Source: Pyxicephalus adspersus (taxonomy: Eukaryota; Chordata; Amphibia; Anura; Pyxicephalidae). From it: DNA of 64,000 nt. How positions within the stretch are numbered: the first letter of the stretch is position 1; each line of letters opens with the position of its first letter. Location: assembly GCF_032062135.1 (NCBI RefSeq), contig NC_092859.1:127685908-127749907 (forward strand). Reading direction: 5' to 3'. The translations under genes and the position numbers were made by a program. This document shows, in pieces, positions 1 through 13,359 of the stretch. The notes below the pieces were generated by a model. The model did no database searches, was not told the origin of the DNA, and saw nothing but the letters and a program-made list of their open reading frames with translations.

Positions 1-409
1 TGACTTTTACTGTGGACTCCATTTTGACCCTATAGATACCATGCCTTGCTCGTCCCATACCATCAGCTCTATGTACCGCACAAGTTGGTAAATTCTAATG
101 TTGGATAAGATCATCAGAGATCCAAAGGGAAATACTTTGAAAAAAACCTTTTTAAAAATGTTATACAGGTCAAGCTGTATATTCAGTAGAGTAAATGATC
201 CTAAGGATAAGGTATCTAAGTTGAGAATGTATTTCAACCAATGTATTTTGTGGCTTTTCAACCCATAATCAGACACAGAAGGATTTTTTTTATGAAATAA
301 ATGTGACTATGAGCACAACTCAGCTTGTAACTCCATAAACATGAACGCCAACACTAGTGCATTTATAATGCCATCAGTCATAGAGAGAACAGAGGGTAGG
401 AGTGTCACA

Positions 410-480
410 TACTATTAATATTATACAGTATTTATATAGCCCCGACATATTACACAGCACTTTACAAAGTCTATAGTCCT
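410..480 (-). repeat. L2-like LINE 3' tail fragment
   Basis: Read on the minus strand this contains a diverged form of the AGCGCTGCGTAATATG / TTGGCGCTATATAAAT tail followed by an ATT-rich end. The same tail ends the longer LINE at 32140-34700 and recurs at 43550, 60431 and 62165. Confidence 0.6.
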
Positions 481-1293
481 GTCACTAGCTATGTACATGG
501 AGAATTTATTTTTTATTCAATACCAATTGCAACCTGCATCAAAAATAGCATAAATTTACATGTATTTGAAAGTGTATTCAACAAAAACCTCTTGTTTTAA
601 CCTTATTGTAAGTACAATTTTATTAGAGCTGACTAGCTATGCTATATGCTGGTGTAGTATGTTATTCAATGTACTGCCTGCCAATCTTTCCTGTGCTGGT
701 TATTTATTGATTTGAGTTGCTGCCAATTTTTGTTTTTAATAAAGAAACTTTACAATTATTGGAAACAACATATTTTTGTATTTTGTCTAAATCACTCAAA
801 TTGTAACTTGATTTGATCATAATGAATGCATGTGAAGTTGATTTAATACATTTGTCTCTAATTTAATCTGCTGAATAATTGTAAATAACTAAATTTTAAA
901 CAATGACTCTTTCATCAGCTGCCAAAAAAGATCAATACTGCTGCAGGAAAATTAGATTTGCTGCATCTTTCTGTAGTGTCCCCACCTGCCACCCAGAATA
1001 CTATATTTGATTCCTTTACTGTAATTGCTTCTTCATGAGGGAATAGATGTATTTGGATTCACTTCACAGCCCATCTCACTAAATACCTATTAATATATTG
1101 AACAGTCCACAACACTGAACAGCCCATTTGCCTTAAAATGTGAATTCCAACATAATGTAGTTCTTTTCGAAATGTTATTATTATTATCTACAAATCTATT
1201 CACTAAAGAGTTTAATATAACTTTTTTCTATTAAGATGTGTCATTATTATTAATATTATTAATATTATTATTATTACCAATCTCAACACACTG

Positions 1294-1294
<1 letters not shown>

Positions 1295-1335
<41 letters not shown>
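1295..1335. repeat. (AT)n microsatellite
   Basis: About 20 uninterrupted TA dinucleotides, preceded by an ATT-rich stretch from about 1245. Confidence 0.95.
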
Positions 1336-1338
<3 letters not shown>

Positions 1339-2724
1339 GTCCTTCTTAGAAGAGCCCTATGAAATGCAGAGAAAGTAAAATCTAATGAGTGGATGTTCCT
1401 GTGATGGACTGGAGTGCCTTCATTCCTTGGGACTCTACTCACTGTAGCGACGATGTCGAAACTAGTAATGCAGAAGATGGGGTAAGGTAAGCATAATTCA
1501 AATTTTACTTTTACATGCAGGCATTTCTCCTACAAGGCAGATCACTTGCAAAGGACAATGGGCCTGAATAATTTTCAGATCTGTTTGAAAGCACTTGTTA
1601 TTGTACCCAAAGATTTTTTAGCATGTTACAAATGCTGTGCCTCTAAACATTGTTTGTTTCCTTTTCTCTTAGATAAAGGCAACGACCTTTGCTGCATTGA
1701 CCAAGAGGCTGTAGCAAATTTTAGTGATGCGAATAAGGATAAACAGGTTCTTCACTGTACTTCTGAGCAGCTTTATTATATGATGTCCCTGCTAAAATGC
1801 CAATAAAAAAATACTCAGGACTGAAGGATTTCACAATGGCTTCCACACACTACTGTCAGCTGACACTTGACTTTGCAGTTTCTAACTGTTCAAGAAGACA
1901 GATGACCTGCTAACTATATGTTGTTAGATTTATTTTGGGTTTTTAAAATGACTAAAACATCTTCAAAAGTGTATGACAGGGTAACTTGTACCTTCCCTTT
2001 TAATGCATTGTTACTAGGGGTGACTGAATGATTTAAATTGATGGCAAATCCCAAATTTTGAATAAATGTAAAAATAATTAACTTGTCAAAGGAAAAACAG
2101 TTTTGGCTAGAGTTTGAAATTACAAAATTACAGTTTTCTCTTTTGAAATGATAGTGTGCGTTGTGAGAATCACAAGCAATTTGTCAAAAAAGTTTCTAGA
2201 ATTTACTGAAAACACATTATGTTGATGTAATTAAAACTTATGATGTGCTGAACTAATTTATCAATCTGTGATAAAGTTCACTGCCCTGGTGAAATTCACA
2301 AAAGCAAAAAAAATAAAAAATAAAACAAAGATACATACTGGATACTGTAAAATATTTCAACATAGCACATTAGTTGCAACAAAAGCCACATGATAAACAC
2401 GAGCATTGAAAAAAAAAAAAAATGAAATAGTTCAGAATACAGAGGGATTCTCCCAATAGGGATACCTGTTCTAGTGATAGCTGCCAGTGAAGACATTTCA
2501 CTCACTTCATAAGTTAACATCTCTCTATTCATTTCATAGGTCTCTTTAAAGTCCTAACATACATTCTTGCTCCTCCAAAACCTTCCCAGAAAAATGTTTT
2601 GGTTGGAAACATAAAAAGAAAATCTTAGAAACACAATGAAAGCCAAATCTCAAAATTTAAATAGTAAGACGTAGTCAGGCTCATACTTACAAATAGTTTT
2701 GTATTGTTCCTGTGGATAACATTC

Positions 2725-3205
2725 TCTAGCCCAGCCCTTCTCAATTTTTCTACTCCTTACAATATTGTAAAGGTCCCAGGGAACCCTGCCAAATAAATTA
2801 TTTGGAAAAATGCTCCACATTGATGCTCAGTGTGAAGAATGTGCCTTTTACTGTGGTGGTATGAATTAAATCCTTATAGAAAGCAAAAAGATCATTGGGG
2901 TCATGCCTGTGGTCCTGTCAAGAGGCAATAGACCCCAAAATATGCAGGCTTCATCAGATAGAAGGACAGGTGGTTAAAGATTAAGGAACCTCTGGAAACT
3001 CCTGGAGAAACCCTAGGTTTATGTTTAAGAATAGCTTCTCTAAACTCTTAGCAGTGGGGGACATACCTGTGCAGAACTGACTAGGGGCCCCCTCACCCAT
3101 CTGACTTTGGCCCCTGTGGGAGCCCCTGTTGGCTGAGGAAGGCCTGGTGCCCTCATGCAGTGGCACATTTTGCATCTCCATTATGTACATCCTGTGTGTT
3201 TGAAC
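2725..3205. repeat. Dispersed repeat fragment(s)
   Basis: This stretch is richer in GC than its surroundings. Its right part (about 3100-3175, around GCCCCTGT...GGCTGAGG and GCAGTGGCACATTTTGC) recurs in diverged form at about 60838-60892, which shows it is interspersed. The class is not determined. Confidence 0.5.
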
Positions 3206-4402
3206 ATTTATGTATGATAGCGTGATAGTAGACAATTAATTTTTTTCTTTCTGTGTATGACATTCTATCATAGATATTTCACCAAATAGAACAGATACTT
3301 TTGAAGAAAATATTTAGCATGGTAAGTTTTAAACTTTGAGTCATCAAAACTTGGCATTTAAAGAATTTCTAAAGACAACTAGAACAACTACGGCAGTTGT
3401 GTGTATGATACAATTACACATTAACTTTTGGGGACTACAGTTGTAGGGAGAAACTCTAGAATTACAGAATTCCTAGCTAAGCCTATATCAACAATGATGT
3501 GACTGTTGTATGACTAACAAATCTAACAAACACTAGGTTAAAGTATCTTTTCAGCAGAAATGTCTGGATAACATTAAACAATCACTGACTGCTTTTACAT
3601 GTTGGCTGCAGTTTCTTAAAAAATTATGAAATTTATGAGTAGACCTACATTAAAAAAAGAAAATCATAATTAAACAATACAAATTGTTTGCTCTAACACA
3701 AGCTGAGTGTTAAGATGAAAAAGTAGGTTTGAAATGCCTACAGTTTATTTAATCTCCATGATTTAGAGCTGTACAGAATCTTCTTTTGCAATCTGTTTAT
3801 ATTGGTTCTGCCTGCCCAGAGAAGCAGCAAAAGAAGCCGTAATTCACTGAACCCTAATTAAAATGCTCCTGCATTGATGAAGAGTGGTAATTTATACCCT
3901 GCAACTAGTACAGAATACACAGATTTCCCTGTGTCTGTTATTACTGTAGAGATACTTTTACAGTTTAGCTAATTTTTCATTGTATCTGCTAAAGTATTGG
4001 AATTTGCTAAGAGTCAACCAGGTTTCTGCAATCTGTAAGGATCAAATGGGTTTTATTGTAGCAACCACCAAAAAAGCTCAGTGTGGATGTGCAATATGGT
4101 ATTCAATGAGCTCTACAAATAAAAAAAGTTAAAACAGTATGTGCAGGGAACAAGTGACAATTATTTTTATGTAGTCCAGTATAGATAAATTCCAAGATTG
4201 ATTCATGTTGTACAGTTATTGTCTTCTTCAACTGTGAGAGACAATGAGAATACCCAGATCTGTACAACCATGTGGCTTAACCATGAATTTTCTTATAAAA
4301 GCACGATACCAGAAACAAGGTGATTTTTGGCATGGTCTTTCACAATAAATCTATGTCAGGATGAAGAGTGGTAGTGCACCACGTGTACACATGTCACTTC
4401 CT

Positions 4403-5000
4403 TTTTTTAATCTTTATTTTTTATTGAATTTTTAATTTGATTGTTCACATCCATAAAATACAAACATTCAGTTCAACAAATACCAACCACTTAGAACACA
4501 TATACAGTACAATACAATCCCTTATCCTACAAGAGCAGCCCCTCATATCTTCCTTCCCTGAGTTAGCCTTTGACATAATGTGGCCTAGCAATTCCAACAG
4601 ACAGATTACTAAAATTTATCCTCCTGTCCTAGTCTTTTTTAACATTTTAACCTACTCTGCATTAACTTTTTGAAGCCATAGAGACCACATTTGTCTTTAC
4701 TTTGATTTGTCCTTATAGCAATCAGTTTTAGTAATCACTTTTTTAATCCTTCGCCTATTCTATCCCACTTGGTGCTTCCTTCACCATCATTTTTCTTACT
4801 AGTAATAACCATACAACAAAAAGTGAACTCATAATTGCTAAATCTGCCCTATTGTTTAATAATCTATTTTCCACGACACTAAATATACCAACCTGTAGAT
4901 TACATTCTAAATGTAAGTAAATGTGCAAGTTACTATTCTGATTATATAATTGCAACATCCTCTAAGCTTCAAAAATCTCCAAAATAAATGTCTGTCTGTA
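4403..5000 (-). repeat. Probable L1-type LINE 3' end, reversed
   Basis: The plus strand starts with a T-rich segment (TTTAATCTTTATTTTTTATTG) followed by untranslated-looking sequence, the usual look of a reversed poly(A)-tailed L1 3' UTR. No coding remnant is visible, so the class is tentative. Confidence 0.35.
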
Positions 5001-7850
5001 AAATCAGATTTGCACCCTATTTACCTCATTTATTGCACCTATATACCTCATTTATTGAGATACCAACTGGAGCCAACCTATAGGTTCAGAAGATAATGTA
5101 GCATCCACTTGTATAGTGTGGTCTTATTACTAAGATAAGTATATCAATAGTATAGAAAATAGATCCATTGCCAAAATACCCTTTTTACTTTCATAAACTA
5201 GCTGATACATATTCTGTAAATAATTCACTTTTTTGCACACATCAACATTTAGAGATATTCATGCATTACACTATGTTCAGGAATGATTGAATGTGCTATA
5301 ACCTGGTATAAATATCTAAAAAATGACTTTCAATGTCTTATTTAAAACTAATTATTGGCAACCCCAGGGATGCTATATGCAGAACCAATTTCATTTTCTA
5401 ATTTATATTTCAGATATTCGAGAAAAGGTCCACTGTTATACACTGGCTTTGATTAACCCGCAATTACACATGCCATTACATGGCACATCATAATTCATTG
5501 TGCTCTAGGTCCAGTTTTATGGGCAGCCCTTAGGAATAGGTTCAGAAGATTTTATTGTTTTAATTAACATGTTCCTGGATTAATGAATTGTAACCAGACA
5601 AAGGCAATGACATTTGAGGGGGTTTTTCAAGGAATAACAAAATATCCAAAACATTACATGCTTTTGAAGGTGCTTTCCTAAAACATCTCATTTTAAGCAA
5701 TTTTATTTTATTCAAGTCACTATTTGATGTTGCATGAACACCAAAGAGGATTGCTGTGGACCCAGCAGACTTAACAGCAAAGTATGGCAGCTTTGGGGAT
5801 GCAACACTGACAATCCTGGACTTGTCATGGCTTTAGTGAAAAAAAAAGTGCCATAATCAGCAAGTACTTTGTGAACACATGCCCAAAACCCACCATTTTA
5901 AACAGCATGGTGTGAAACTGAGGATGCAGTCAGTAAGAATTGCTCAATACATACTGTGGAGATTAGCTTCAAAACACACTCAATGAAGAGAGGTACTTCA
6001 GACACTTGTTCCAATTTAAGGATGAAGGGGGTCCAAGGCATCACAGCATTATATGCAGAAACACAAAATGTAGCCTCCTTGCTCTGAGCTATTAGACCTA
6101 ACAGTGGGAGACATACTCACAGCTTGCAGCTGGCTCAACTGGCCTTAGGCTTCAGCTACCCCCTGTCTCGAAAGGCAGGTGCCTTTCTAATATCAGAAGC
6201 CAGGTTCTCCTAAGCTATCCTAAATTCATGATCTGAAAAAGGGAAGAGTGCCTTGCCCACTTATTCCTTCAAGGACACTCCGGGCCTGGATTCCAAAAAA
6301 AAGGCAATTCTGCAGCAATACAATTAATAGCCCTATCCAGGCCCTTTAATACCATTTACAGGGAAACCTGAGGTTCATTATGCCATATACCCCCTGCATT
6401 TGCCATCATGTGTTTCTGTCTGCTACAACAGACAGATGAGAATGCACAATTTATTGTTGCTCATAATACATGCATATTTAAAACATGTCACATTGCACTA
6501 ATATTCCCTATGTCAAAACATCTAGCAATAGGAAGTACTTCAAAAAGTCAACCTGCGAATGAGCATGACATTGCTGTCCAATAATGCAATGCTAACACAT
6601 TGACCATAATTTTCATAACCTCATTTTGCTGTCTATAGTCAAGCATTTACACCTAAGTCATACAAATAGGCAGCACATATCCCCTTTATTCTCTGACACT
6701 GCCGATTTGTTCAATTAGCATATTTTAATGAAGTTCACAATCTGTGGTTTAATATCAATATTATGTCTGGAGAACTAAGCGGTGTTGACATGCTCCAATT
6801 CATTTATTAGTTCCCTAGCAACAAGCAATGCTTTCTTATAGGTGCCATTTATTTTACCATTGTTCCTTCTAAAGTCCTGGGAAACGGAAGAAAATGATTT
6901 CTGGGATTCAATCTTTCATATTGTATAGCTTGCCCTAGACACTAGTCAACATAAAAAGGAGATGCTGCTGCTTTATTTTAGCTAAAAAGTAATTTCATTT
7001 ATTTGCATGATTTGATATATTAGCACTGTACACTGAGGTACTTGCATATATTGTGAATGCAAAACTGGGAATGGCTTTGTGACCCAGCAAAATGTCTGTA
7101 AAACTTAGACGGATAGAATATTAAAGAAGATTATCCATTATACAGAGAGGCTCATCATACAGAAAAAGTGCTGCAGGTGTGTCATACACAGTCTTGTATA
7201 GCAAGCAGCAGTGAATATTGCTGAATGTGTTTAGAGAAACAGCAATTATTCAGAAAGAATCATGTGAAAAGGAGGCATCCATTCATAAATCATACTTGTT
7301 TAGCTGACTACAATATGCAAATCTGTATAGATTGCTGAACTTTACATCAATACGCTTTGTTTTGTCCTAATAATGTAAAAAAAAAAAACAAATGCTCACA
7401 GAACATAATTTCATTTAATAAAGATCCAGCAAAAGTCAACTATAAAGCCTAAATGTCCAGGAGTCCTGGAGTACTCAAGGAGTGCTTGCCCCCCTGTAAC
7501 ATTTACTTCACTGTGTCTTCCATGTACAACATCACTACATGGCACAGTGCCTGCCATGAACCATATCACTACAGGTGACTGCTATGAACCACATCTCTGC
7601 ATGAAGGAGAGCATTGAGGTACATTCGCAAGCTACATTGAGGTGCCACAAGACTATTTGTGCATCACATGCATTGTAGTAAATTATGATCAGAATTCTGC
7701 CATACTCTACTATAACACATATGTATGAAGTTAAATAAAGATCCTCACTAGAGATCAAGTGAATTAAACATTTCAAAAAATAGAATTTTCCAGTAGTCAC
7801 AGGTTATGTTGGCACAATCTTGAATAAACAGAACAGTGATCAGACCTTAC

Positions 7851-7979
7851 CTGGTCCAATAGCTGTGAGTAAAGCTCATGGCAGTTAACAAAAATATACT
7901 TGTAGGTAGAATCTAAACAAGCTCGTACACAATCCTTTACCACAGTGCTAGCTCTTGGAGGACTCTGAAGTTCGAGAAC
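7851..7979 (-). CDS. UNC13C: UNC13C exon, MUN domain (last visible)
   Basis: This 129-nt exon (43 codons, phase 0 at both ends) encodes [11 protein letters not shown], then [18 protein letters not shown] and [20 protein letters not shown] and [14 protein letters not shown] match UNC13C; UNC13A and UNC13B have VQELQSPP and CVKACLNSTYEYIF. The acceptor is TTTGTAG and the donor GTAAGG. It is the most 3' coding segment I can find: the next expected part of MUN, beginning near the conserved NLDFW motif, is not visible in bases 1-7850, so the gene continues past the left edge. Confidence 0.96.
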
Positions 7980-8762
7980 CTACAAAAAAGAAAAAAAAAC
8001 ATCACAAAGACGTTCCATTGAAATGTTCTAATTGTAAAAAATACAGTCATTGCTTATAGCTGAGTGGCTACACTCACACAGAAGTATGAGCAATAGGTGT
8101 TGATTTATTTTATAATTTAATGTGTATGATTTATCCAACTACGTGTTTTTCTTTCATTTCAGAGTGTAGCTAATATTCGGACTCACACAGGTAACTCTGC
8201 CTATATAAAAGGTAATTTTAAAATAATAATAAAAAACGTGTTGCCTTAAAGGGCAACTTCTCACCAAATAAATATTTTAGTTGTAGATAAGGAAGTTTAG
8301 ACTGTTCACTTAGCAAAGTAAATTAGCACTGCACTAGGGAACATTCACATAGCTTAACAAATGAGGTTAACCTAAACTGACTTCATTCCCCACCATTTTT
8401 TTATGAAGATCTTATCTTCTAAGCTCTGCTCAGTCTTGATTTTCTGTACACACTGGGCTCACATAAAATAGGCAGGCAGATATGACTAATATGCTGCCCG
8501 AAAAGGTCCGGGGGATCAAAAAGGAGGGGAAAACAGAAAAAAAGCTTCCTTTTATTTTGGGCAGAAATAAACAGAATCAGCAAAATAAGCAATGCTTTTT
8601 AAAAATACCATAGTGTGACATTGTCAGACACACAATCCATCTGGCAGTTCTAGATAAAGCAGATTTAAATTACTAGGAGGAGATAAAACATACATATCAA
8701 GAAATCTAGTGAGACACAGAACAGAGAATGCATTTTATATACAGAAACTGAAATGACTGTAC
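7980..8762 (-). other. UNC13C intron, 783 bp
   Basis: Intron between the 90-nt and 129-nt MUN exons. Most of it from about 8220 to 8500 resembles a dispersed repeat (GTTCACTTAGCAAAG...GGGAACATTCACATAGC), with a related piece at about 17195-17480. Nothing else is assigned. Confidence 0.7.
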
Positions 8763-8852
8763 CTTCATGCGAAAAAAGGTGATGCTTGTTAACAGGTCCA
8801 CTGTAGATTTCAGGTCCTGCAGCCTTTCAGGGTTGGAAGCTGGAAAGTTATC
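8763..8852 (-). CDS. UNC13C: UNC13C exon, MUN domain (90 nt)
   Basis: This 90-nt exon (30 codons, phase 0 at both ends) encodes [16 protein letters not shown] followed by [14 protein letters not shown], a highly conserved helix of the MUN domain. The acceptor is CCGACAG. The donor is AAG|GTACAG, which departs from GTRAGT at the third and fourth intron bases and is the least consensus donor of the set. The sequence otherwise follows all UNC13 paralogues closely. Confidence 0.96.
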
Positions 8853-9049
8853 CTGTCGGTACAATAATAAGCTTATCTTTTTTTACATTTGCAATTATCA
8901 TGCACAATGTACTAGCAGCCTAAGCTAATAAATGTAAAGCCAAAGGATATGAGGGAAAATAATAAAAGCTAAACAGATACATTACATGAACATATTTTTT
9001 TTTACAATCTTAAATCATTAAAAATTCAAACAAAAGTTTTGGAAAATGT

Positions 9050-9260
9050 CAGGTTCAGACTGACTTGGGATCGAGCGACCCCGTGCGGCATCTGGAGCCT
9101 GCCATCTTGCCAGTCACTAGGTTACTCACACCACAGTCCTTGTTCTTAAAGAACCAGTGTCTGCACATTTGACAGCTGGTGGCAGTGAGTAGTACTGTAC
9201 CACTCACTGCTACCGTCATTCATTCCCTATGGGGCTGCCACTGGGGAGAAGTTACTCAGA
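9050..9260. repeat. Dispersed repeat with a 17-bp hairpin
   Basis: This GC-richer patch stands out from its AT-rich surroundings. It contains an inverted repeat with arms 9179-9195 and 9197-9213 (15 of 17 positions pair; arm GTGGCAGTGAGTAGTAC) and a one-base loop. I take it for a frog interspersed repeat of unknown class. Confidence 0.45.
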
Positions 9261-10670
9261 TTAAACTCAATGATGTTTGATATATACTAAACAAACACAA
9301 AAATAGGTCCTCTTTATGGAGAAATGTAGTAGAGAAATCACTAAACACAACTTACACAACTTTTTTCTTTACTTTGTAATGGAAAACAAAACCTTGGCCC
9401 AATACCAGCCTTCTCAGTTTAACATACAGCAGGTGTTTATGGGTTGTTAGAAGGTTACTGAAAGCCAACATTAGAATTTTTGCTGTGACCTTTAAGGACA
9501 AAATTAGTTCACATACTGTGAAGCTAGAGAGGTTAGAGAAACATGAACTACTCATAGTTTGATATTTTGGAAATTGTATGATATAATAGAAATGCAGTAT
9601 ATTGTAAATGTTACAAAAAATCAGACAATTTCTTGTGTTTCTCTCAGCTATTCTTTTTTAGTATTAAAATCACACTCAAACATTATGAAAATGGTAAACC
9701 AAGACATTTATTCTCTGACTCATGCACATAAACAAAACGTAAAGCAAAGTGATTAGTATCGTGCATCTATTTAAATTAAAAAAAATGAGCCTCCTCTGAA
9801 TGCTTTGAAAAGATTTTTAGGCTATGAATAGTCCAACAATATTTTACCTTTTGGGTATGCTATGGCTGGTAATGGTTGGTTATCACCCACTAATCTGTAG
9901 CTACCCCAAAAAGACATTTTTATGTTTGGTGGAGAGTTATGATGGGAGGTACACTTTTTACTTGAATTCGAAGATTTTGAATGTGGAACCAATTGCTGTA
10001 ACTAATGACAGCCATTAGATACTGCAAAGAAATGGCTGCAGCAACCATGTATAGAAGGCCTAAAGCCTTTGTGGATCAATACAGTGCAGCAGCTAGAACA
10101 GCACAATCTTTCCTAACATTTCCAAACCAATTTACCAGTGAGTGAATCATGTTTTCCTGAATTCTTCCCCTTCAGTGGAGCCTGAATTATCATTCCTTAG
10201 CCAGGCAATTCAACACAAGACAGAAAATAAAGAATTTATATGGGAACTACATTTTCAGTAAAAAAATGCTAGACCAACTATATTACCTTTCATCACATTA
10301 CATTGGCATTTCTAGATGCTACAGTTCACCTTTATGTTTGATACCAAAGATCACAGCTTCTAAGTGTTGATGTAACTGGCAATGTTAGGGGGGACAGAGG
10401 ATTTCCACCATACATCCTTTCATGTCTACTTCATTTTCTTCATTTCAGGAAAACAGTACCATAATATTAGAAATTCAAACCAAATCTTGTTGCTTTTATA
10501 CATGATGGTTGCTGCTCCACCAAGGTGACAAAATCTTATATAACCGTTTGCAAAAGCACATTTTTTTAGATGCTTTCACAATTTAGTCCTAGCTGTGATT
10601 CCATTATTGTGTTTCTGAAGTCTTACAAAACCTAACCTTAAACCAAATAGTGAGCAACATGTAAACAGTA

Positions 10671-10883
10671 GGCCTGACTGAAAAAAGCTCTCCATGACTG
10701 GAGAGGATACATTTTCATTAGTGAATCTGGGTGATCTATGAAAAGCTGGAATGGATCTGGTCCTGCACTGAAAACATTTGCTAACATATAGCAAATTAAT
10801 GTTAAGAAATCCCTTCAAGGTTTGCTAGATCACCCAGCTTCACTGATGAAAGTGGATCTTCTCCCATCCTAATACATCAGGCC
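10671..10883. mobile_element. Palindromic MITE, copy 1 of 5
   Basis: The element starts with GGCCTGA and ends with CATCAGGCC, and its two halves are near inverse complements (GGAGAGGATACA on one side, GATCACCCAGCTTCACTGATG on the other). Four more copies are at 18705, 25028, 30344 and 43707. It has no coding capacity. This is the most diverged full-length copy. Confidence 0.85.
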
Positions 10884-11454
10884 CAATCATGTAAAAATAG
10901 TACAGGATCCTTCAGTTTGCCGGCATGAATTTCGGATCTCAATTACAATACAGGGACTGCAGTACACTGTTTGGCCACTAATGTTTTCATGACGCTGTTC
11001 TGCAGAAACAACTGTTAGGTCTTACTTGCTAAACTACAAACACGTTGAGATGTCCCTGCTGCCTGCTCCCTGGAATTGTGTCAGATGTCCATGGGTGCTG
11101 CGAGAGGAAGGCTGGCCTGTGTGTGGAGGTAAGTATAAAGAAAAAAAAAATCCAGAATTTTTAAAAATCTGACAGTCCTCGGGTCCAGAGGTTGCCCGAT
11201 TTTTGAATGTCAACCTGTATATGGCTTTACTACAAAGTAGAACATGTAAGTAAATCACAATATCTATAGGTAGTCTGTACCCACAGCCAGAAAGAAAGAT
11301 GGGCAAAAGACCATAAAGCTATCTCTATCTCTATATAATATAAAGATAAAAAAGGAGATCTATCACCATTTTTTTACATTAAACATTTACATTTATAAAA
11401 GAATAAGTAATATAAATGTATAATGAACTATTATTTACAATATTTTTATAAAAT

Positions 11455-12110
11455 TTGAAAGGGAAACGGCATTCCCCACTGCAGTGGCGAAGACTGAAAG
11501 AGAAATCCTTAGCCTCCAGGGAAACTTACGTCACGTATCCAAAGAGACTGCAGGCTGCCCCCCCAAAAAATGCCCTGATCCCACTACGCATGCATGAGAT
11601 CAGCACTTTTTTTAAATTTACAGGAAGATGCGTCATCAGATCTTACGCCTGCACAGTGGGAGATTGGGTGAGATCAGCAGAAGAAGGAAGAAGATAGTGG
11701 CTCCTGATGTTAAGTCAATCCTGGGAAGAAGAAGGGAGACGGGACAGCGCAGGACTGATTGCACTAGGATCACAAAGGGATTGAGAGCTTTCCATCAATG
11801 AAGGTAAGTGTTAACCAGACAGCAGCAGTAGCAATTTTTTTTTGCTTTGAATTAGGAAGTAGGGATTGGCCATTATATCAAAAAGTTGGGTGTAACCCAC
11901 TGTTTTCAGTTGTCATCAAAGGTGAAGGAAGATATTCTAATAGTGAAATCTGACCTGGGGACAACTCTCTGGGTTAAAAAAAAAATTGGTTCAATCTAGA
12001 GAGATTTCCTAATAGGTGACAAGTGGTGGAATTGGGGGCTCTGTGAAAGTAAAGGTAAGTGGCGTTTTTTTATTTTTTCTGACAGTTCCGCTTTTATTGG
12101 TTCACGCTAG
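11455..12110 (+). repeat. Frog interspersed repeat, copy A
   Basis: Copy A shares ordered blocks with copy B at 12150-12660: a GAAGACTGAA / CCTCC segment, a run ending TTTACAG before a CATCAGATCTT-type block, and an AGAAGAAGGAAGAAG block. It also contains 12015-12098, almost identical to 12564-12648. An open frame at 11455-11697 lies wholly inside the repeat and is not a gene. Confidence 0.6.
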
Positions 12111-12149
12111 AGAGATTTCCTAATAAATCAGACCTATCACCAGAATTAT

Positions 12150-12660
12150 ATGAAAGGTAAGATAACCCTTTTATATTATGTAAAAATTATCTTATTTATT
12201 ACCTTTTTTCTAAATGTGAAAAGCTCCTCCCCTTCTGTCTTTACTACCATGATGGTAAAGACTGAATGGGAGAGCAAAGCCTCCTGGAATACTTATGTAT
12301 CCCAGGAGGCTTGGTATTGTTTCTTCTGGGCATGACAGATATCAAGCATGTTAAGAAAGAGCTTTTTCTAACAATGGGGGAAAAAATTGTCCATCTCATG
12401 AATGCTCATTGAAATTAGCACTCTTTTTTCCCATTTACAGCAGGCTACCTCATCTGATCTTGGAGCTGTGCATTGCAAGATTGAGTAATGTAGGCAGTAG
12501 AAGAAAGAAGAAGTAAGAATATGGCGGTGCCCAGAGTAAATGAAGAAGGATTCTAGGATGGCAGGTGACAAGTGGTGGAATTGGGGGCTCTGCGGAAGTA
12601 AAGGTAAGTGGCGTTTTTTATATTTGCTGACAGTTCCGCTTTTATTTAGGTCTTTTTCCA
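12150..12660 (+). repeat. Frog interspersed repeat, copy B
   Basis: Second copy of the repeat at 11455, in the same orientation. The best preserved shared block is GGTGACAAGTGGTGGAATTG onward (12564-12648), which ends in CTGACAGTTCCGCTTTTAT as in copy A. The block CTAGAGAGATTTCCTAATA occurs at both ends of the shared block in copy A. Confidence 0.6.
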
Positions 12661-13290
12661 AGAAAAATTCCAAAAGTTGAAATGTGATTCACTTTAGCTA
12701 TTGTTCAATTATCAAAAACTCTGAAACCTATAGAGCAGTTATCATGGTGAAATGTTTTCTCATATTAAACAGCATTTTAACTATACCAAAGCCTTGTAAT
12801 TGTATCTCTGGGGATCTGTGTGCACGGCAGGATCACTCCATACATCAAAGAAATTATGTAACACTGGAACAATCATTCTTGTATAAAATTGATCTTTTCT
12901 GCACAAACTTAAAATATCATTGAAAAAGCAATGTTTCTATATTGGCATTACTGCTGATGTAAATTCTAGTACAGTAGAGACAGACAGAACAAGGACTGTC
13001 CCTGTGCTTCTATTTGTCACTACAATACTAGCAATACCACTATTCTTATGAAAAACTGAAATTGATAATAACAAATAATAAAACTGATAAATGGATGCAA
13101 CACACACACTTTATCATTTCACAGGTATTATTTCACATTGAATAGATCATTAGATACTTATCCATTTAAGTAAATAATAGAATGATATCAAAGCAGAGAA
13201 CATGTTGAATAGTAATATTATAGCACATTATCAGAGTAAATGTCATCTTTTATTAGTGTTTGGAGTGCATCAACAACATGGTACACTCAC

Positions 13291-13359
13291 CCTGTATTTT
13301 GAAAGGTCTATTCGGAGGGAGTTGTGCAACTGATCCAAAAGTTTTATAAACTTTTCTCT
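13291..13359 (-). CDS. UNC13C: UNC13C exon, MUN domain (69 nt)
   Basis: This 69-nt exon (23 codons, phase 0 at both ends) encodes [19 protein letters not shown] followed by [12 protein letters not shown] and SKYR match UNC13C, whereas UNC13A and UNC13B have RFVKLLDQ with SMYR or STYR. The acceptor is TAAACAG with a T-rich tract and the donor is GTGAGT. As a symmetrical 69-nt exon it could be skipped without breaking the frame, but the MUN fold would lose a helix, so I expect it to be constitutive. Confidence 0.96.

Larger units (their letters stand above)
1..7850 (-). other. UNC13C intron (partial), 7.85 kb
   Basis: No UNC13 exon or other gene is visible. Contents I can name are an L2-type 3' tail (410-480), an AT microsatellite (1295-1335), dispersed repeat fragments (2725-3205) and a probable minus-strand L1-type 3' end near 4403-5000. 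The rest is AT-rich intron with no feature I can assign. Short open frames here lack conserved motifs. Confidence 0.7.
8853..13290 (-). other. UNC13C intron, 4.4 kb
   Basis: Intron between the 69-nt and 90-nt exons. It contains a hairpin-bearing repeat (9050-9260), palindromic MITE copy 1 (10671-10883) and a two-copy frog repeat (11455-12660). The other parts show no gene or motif I can assign. Confidence 0.7.

Noticed and set aside
11455..11697. An 80-codon plus-strand open frame
   Set aside because: Lies inside an interspersed repeat that has a second, frame-broken copy nearby.
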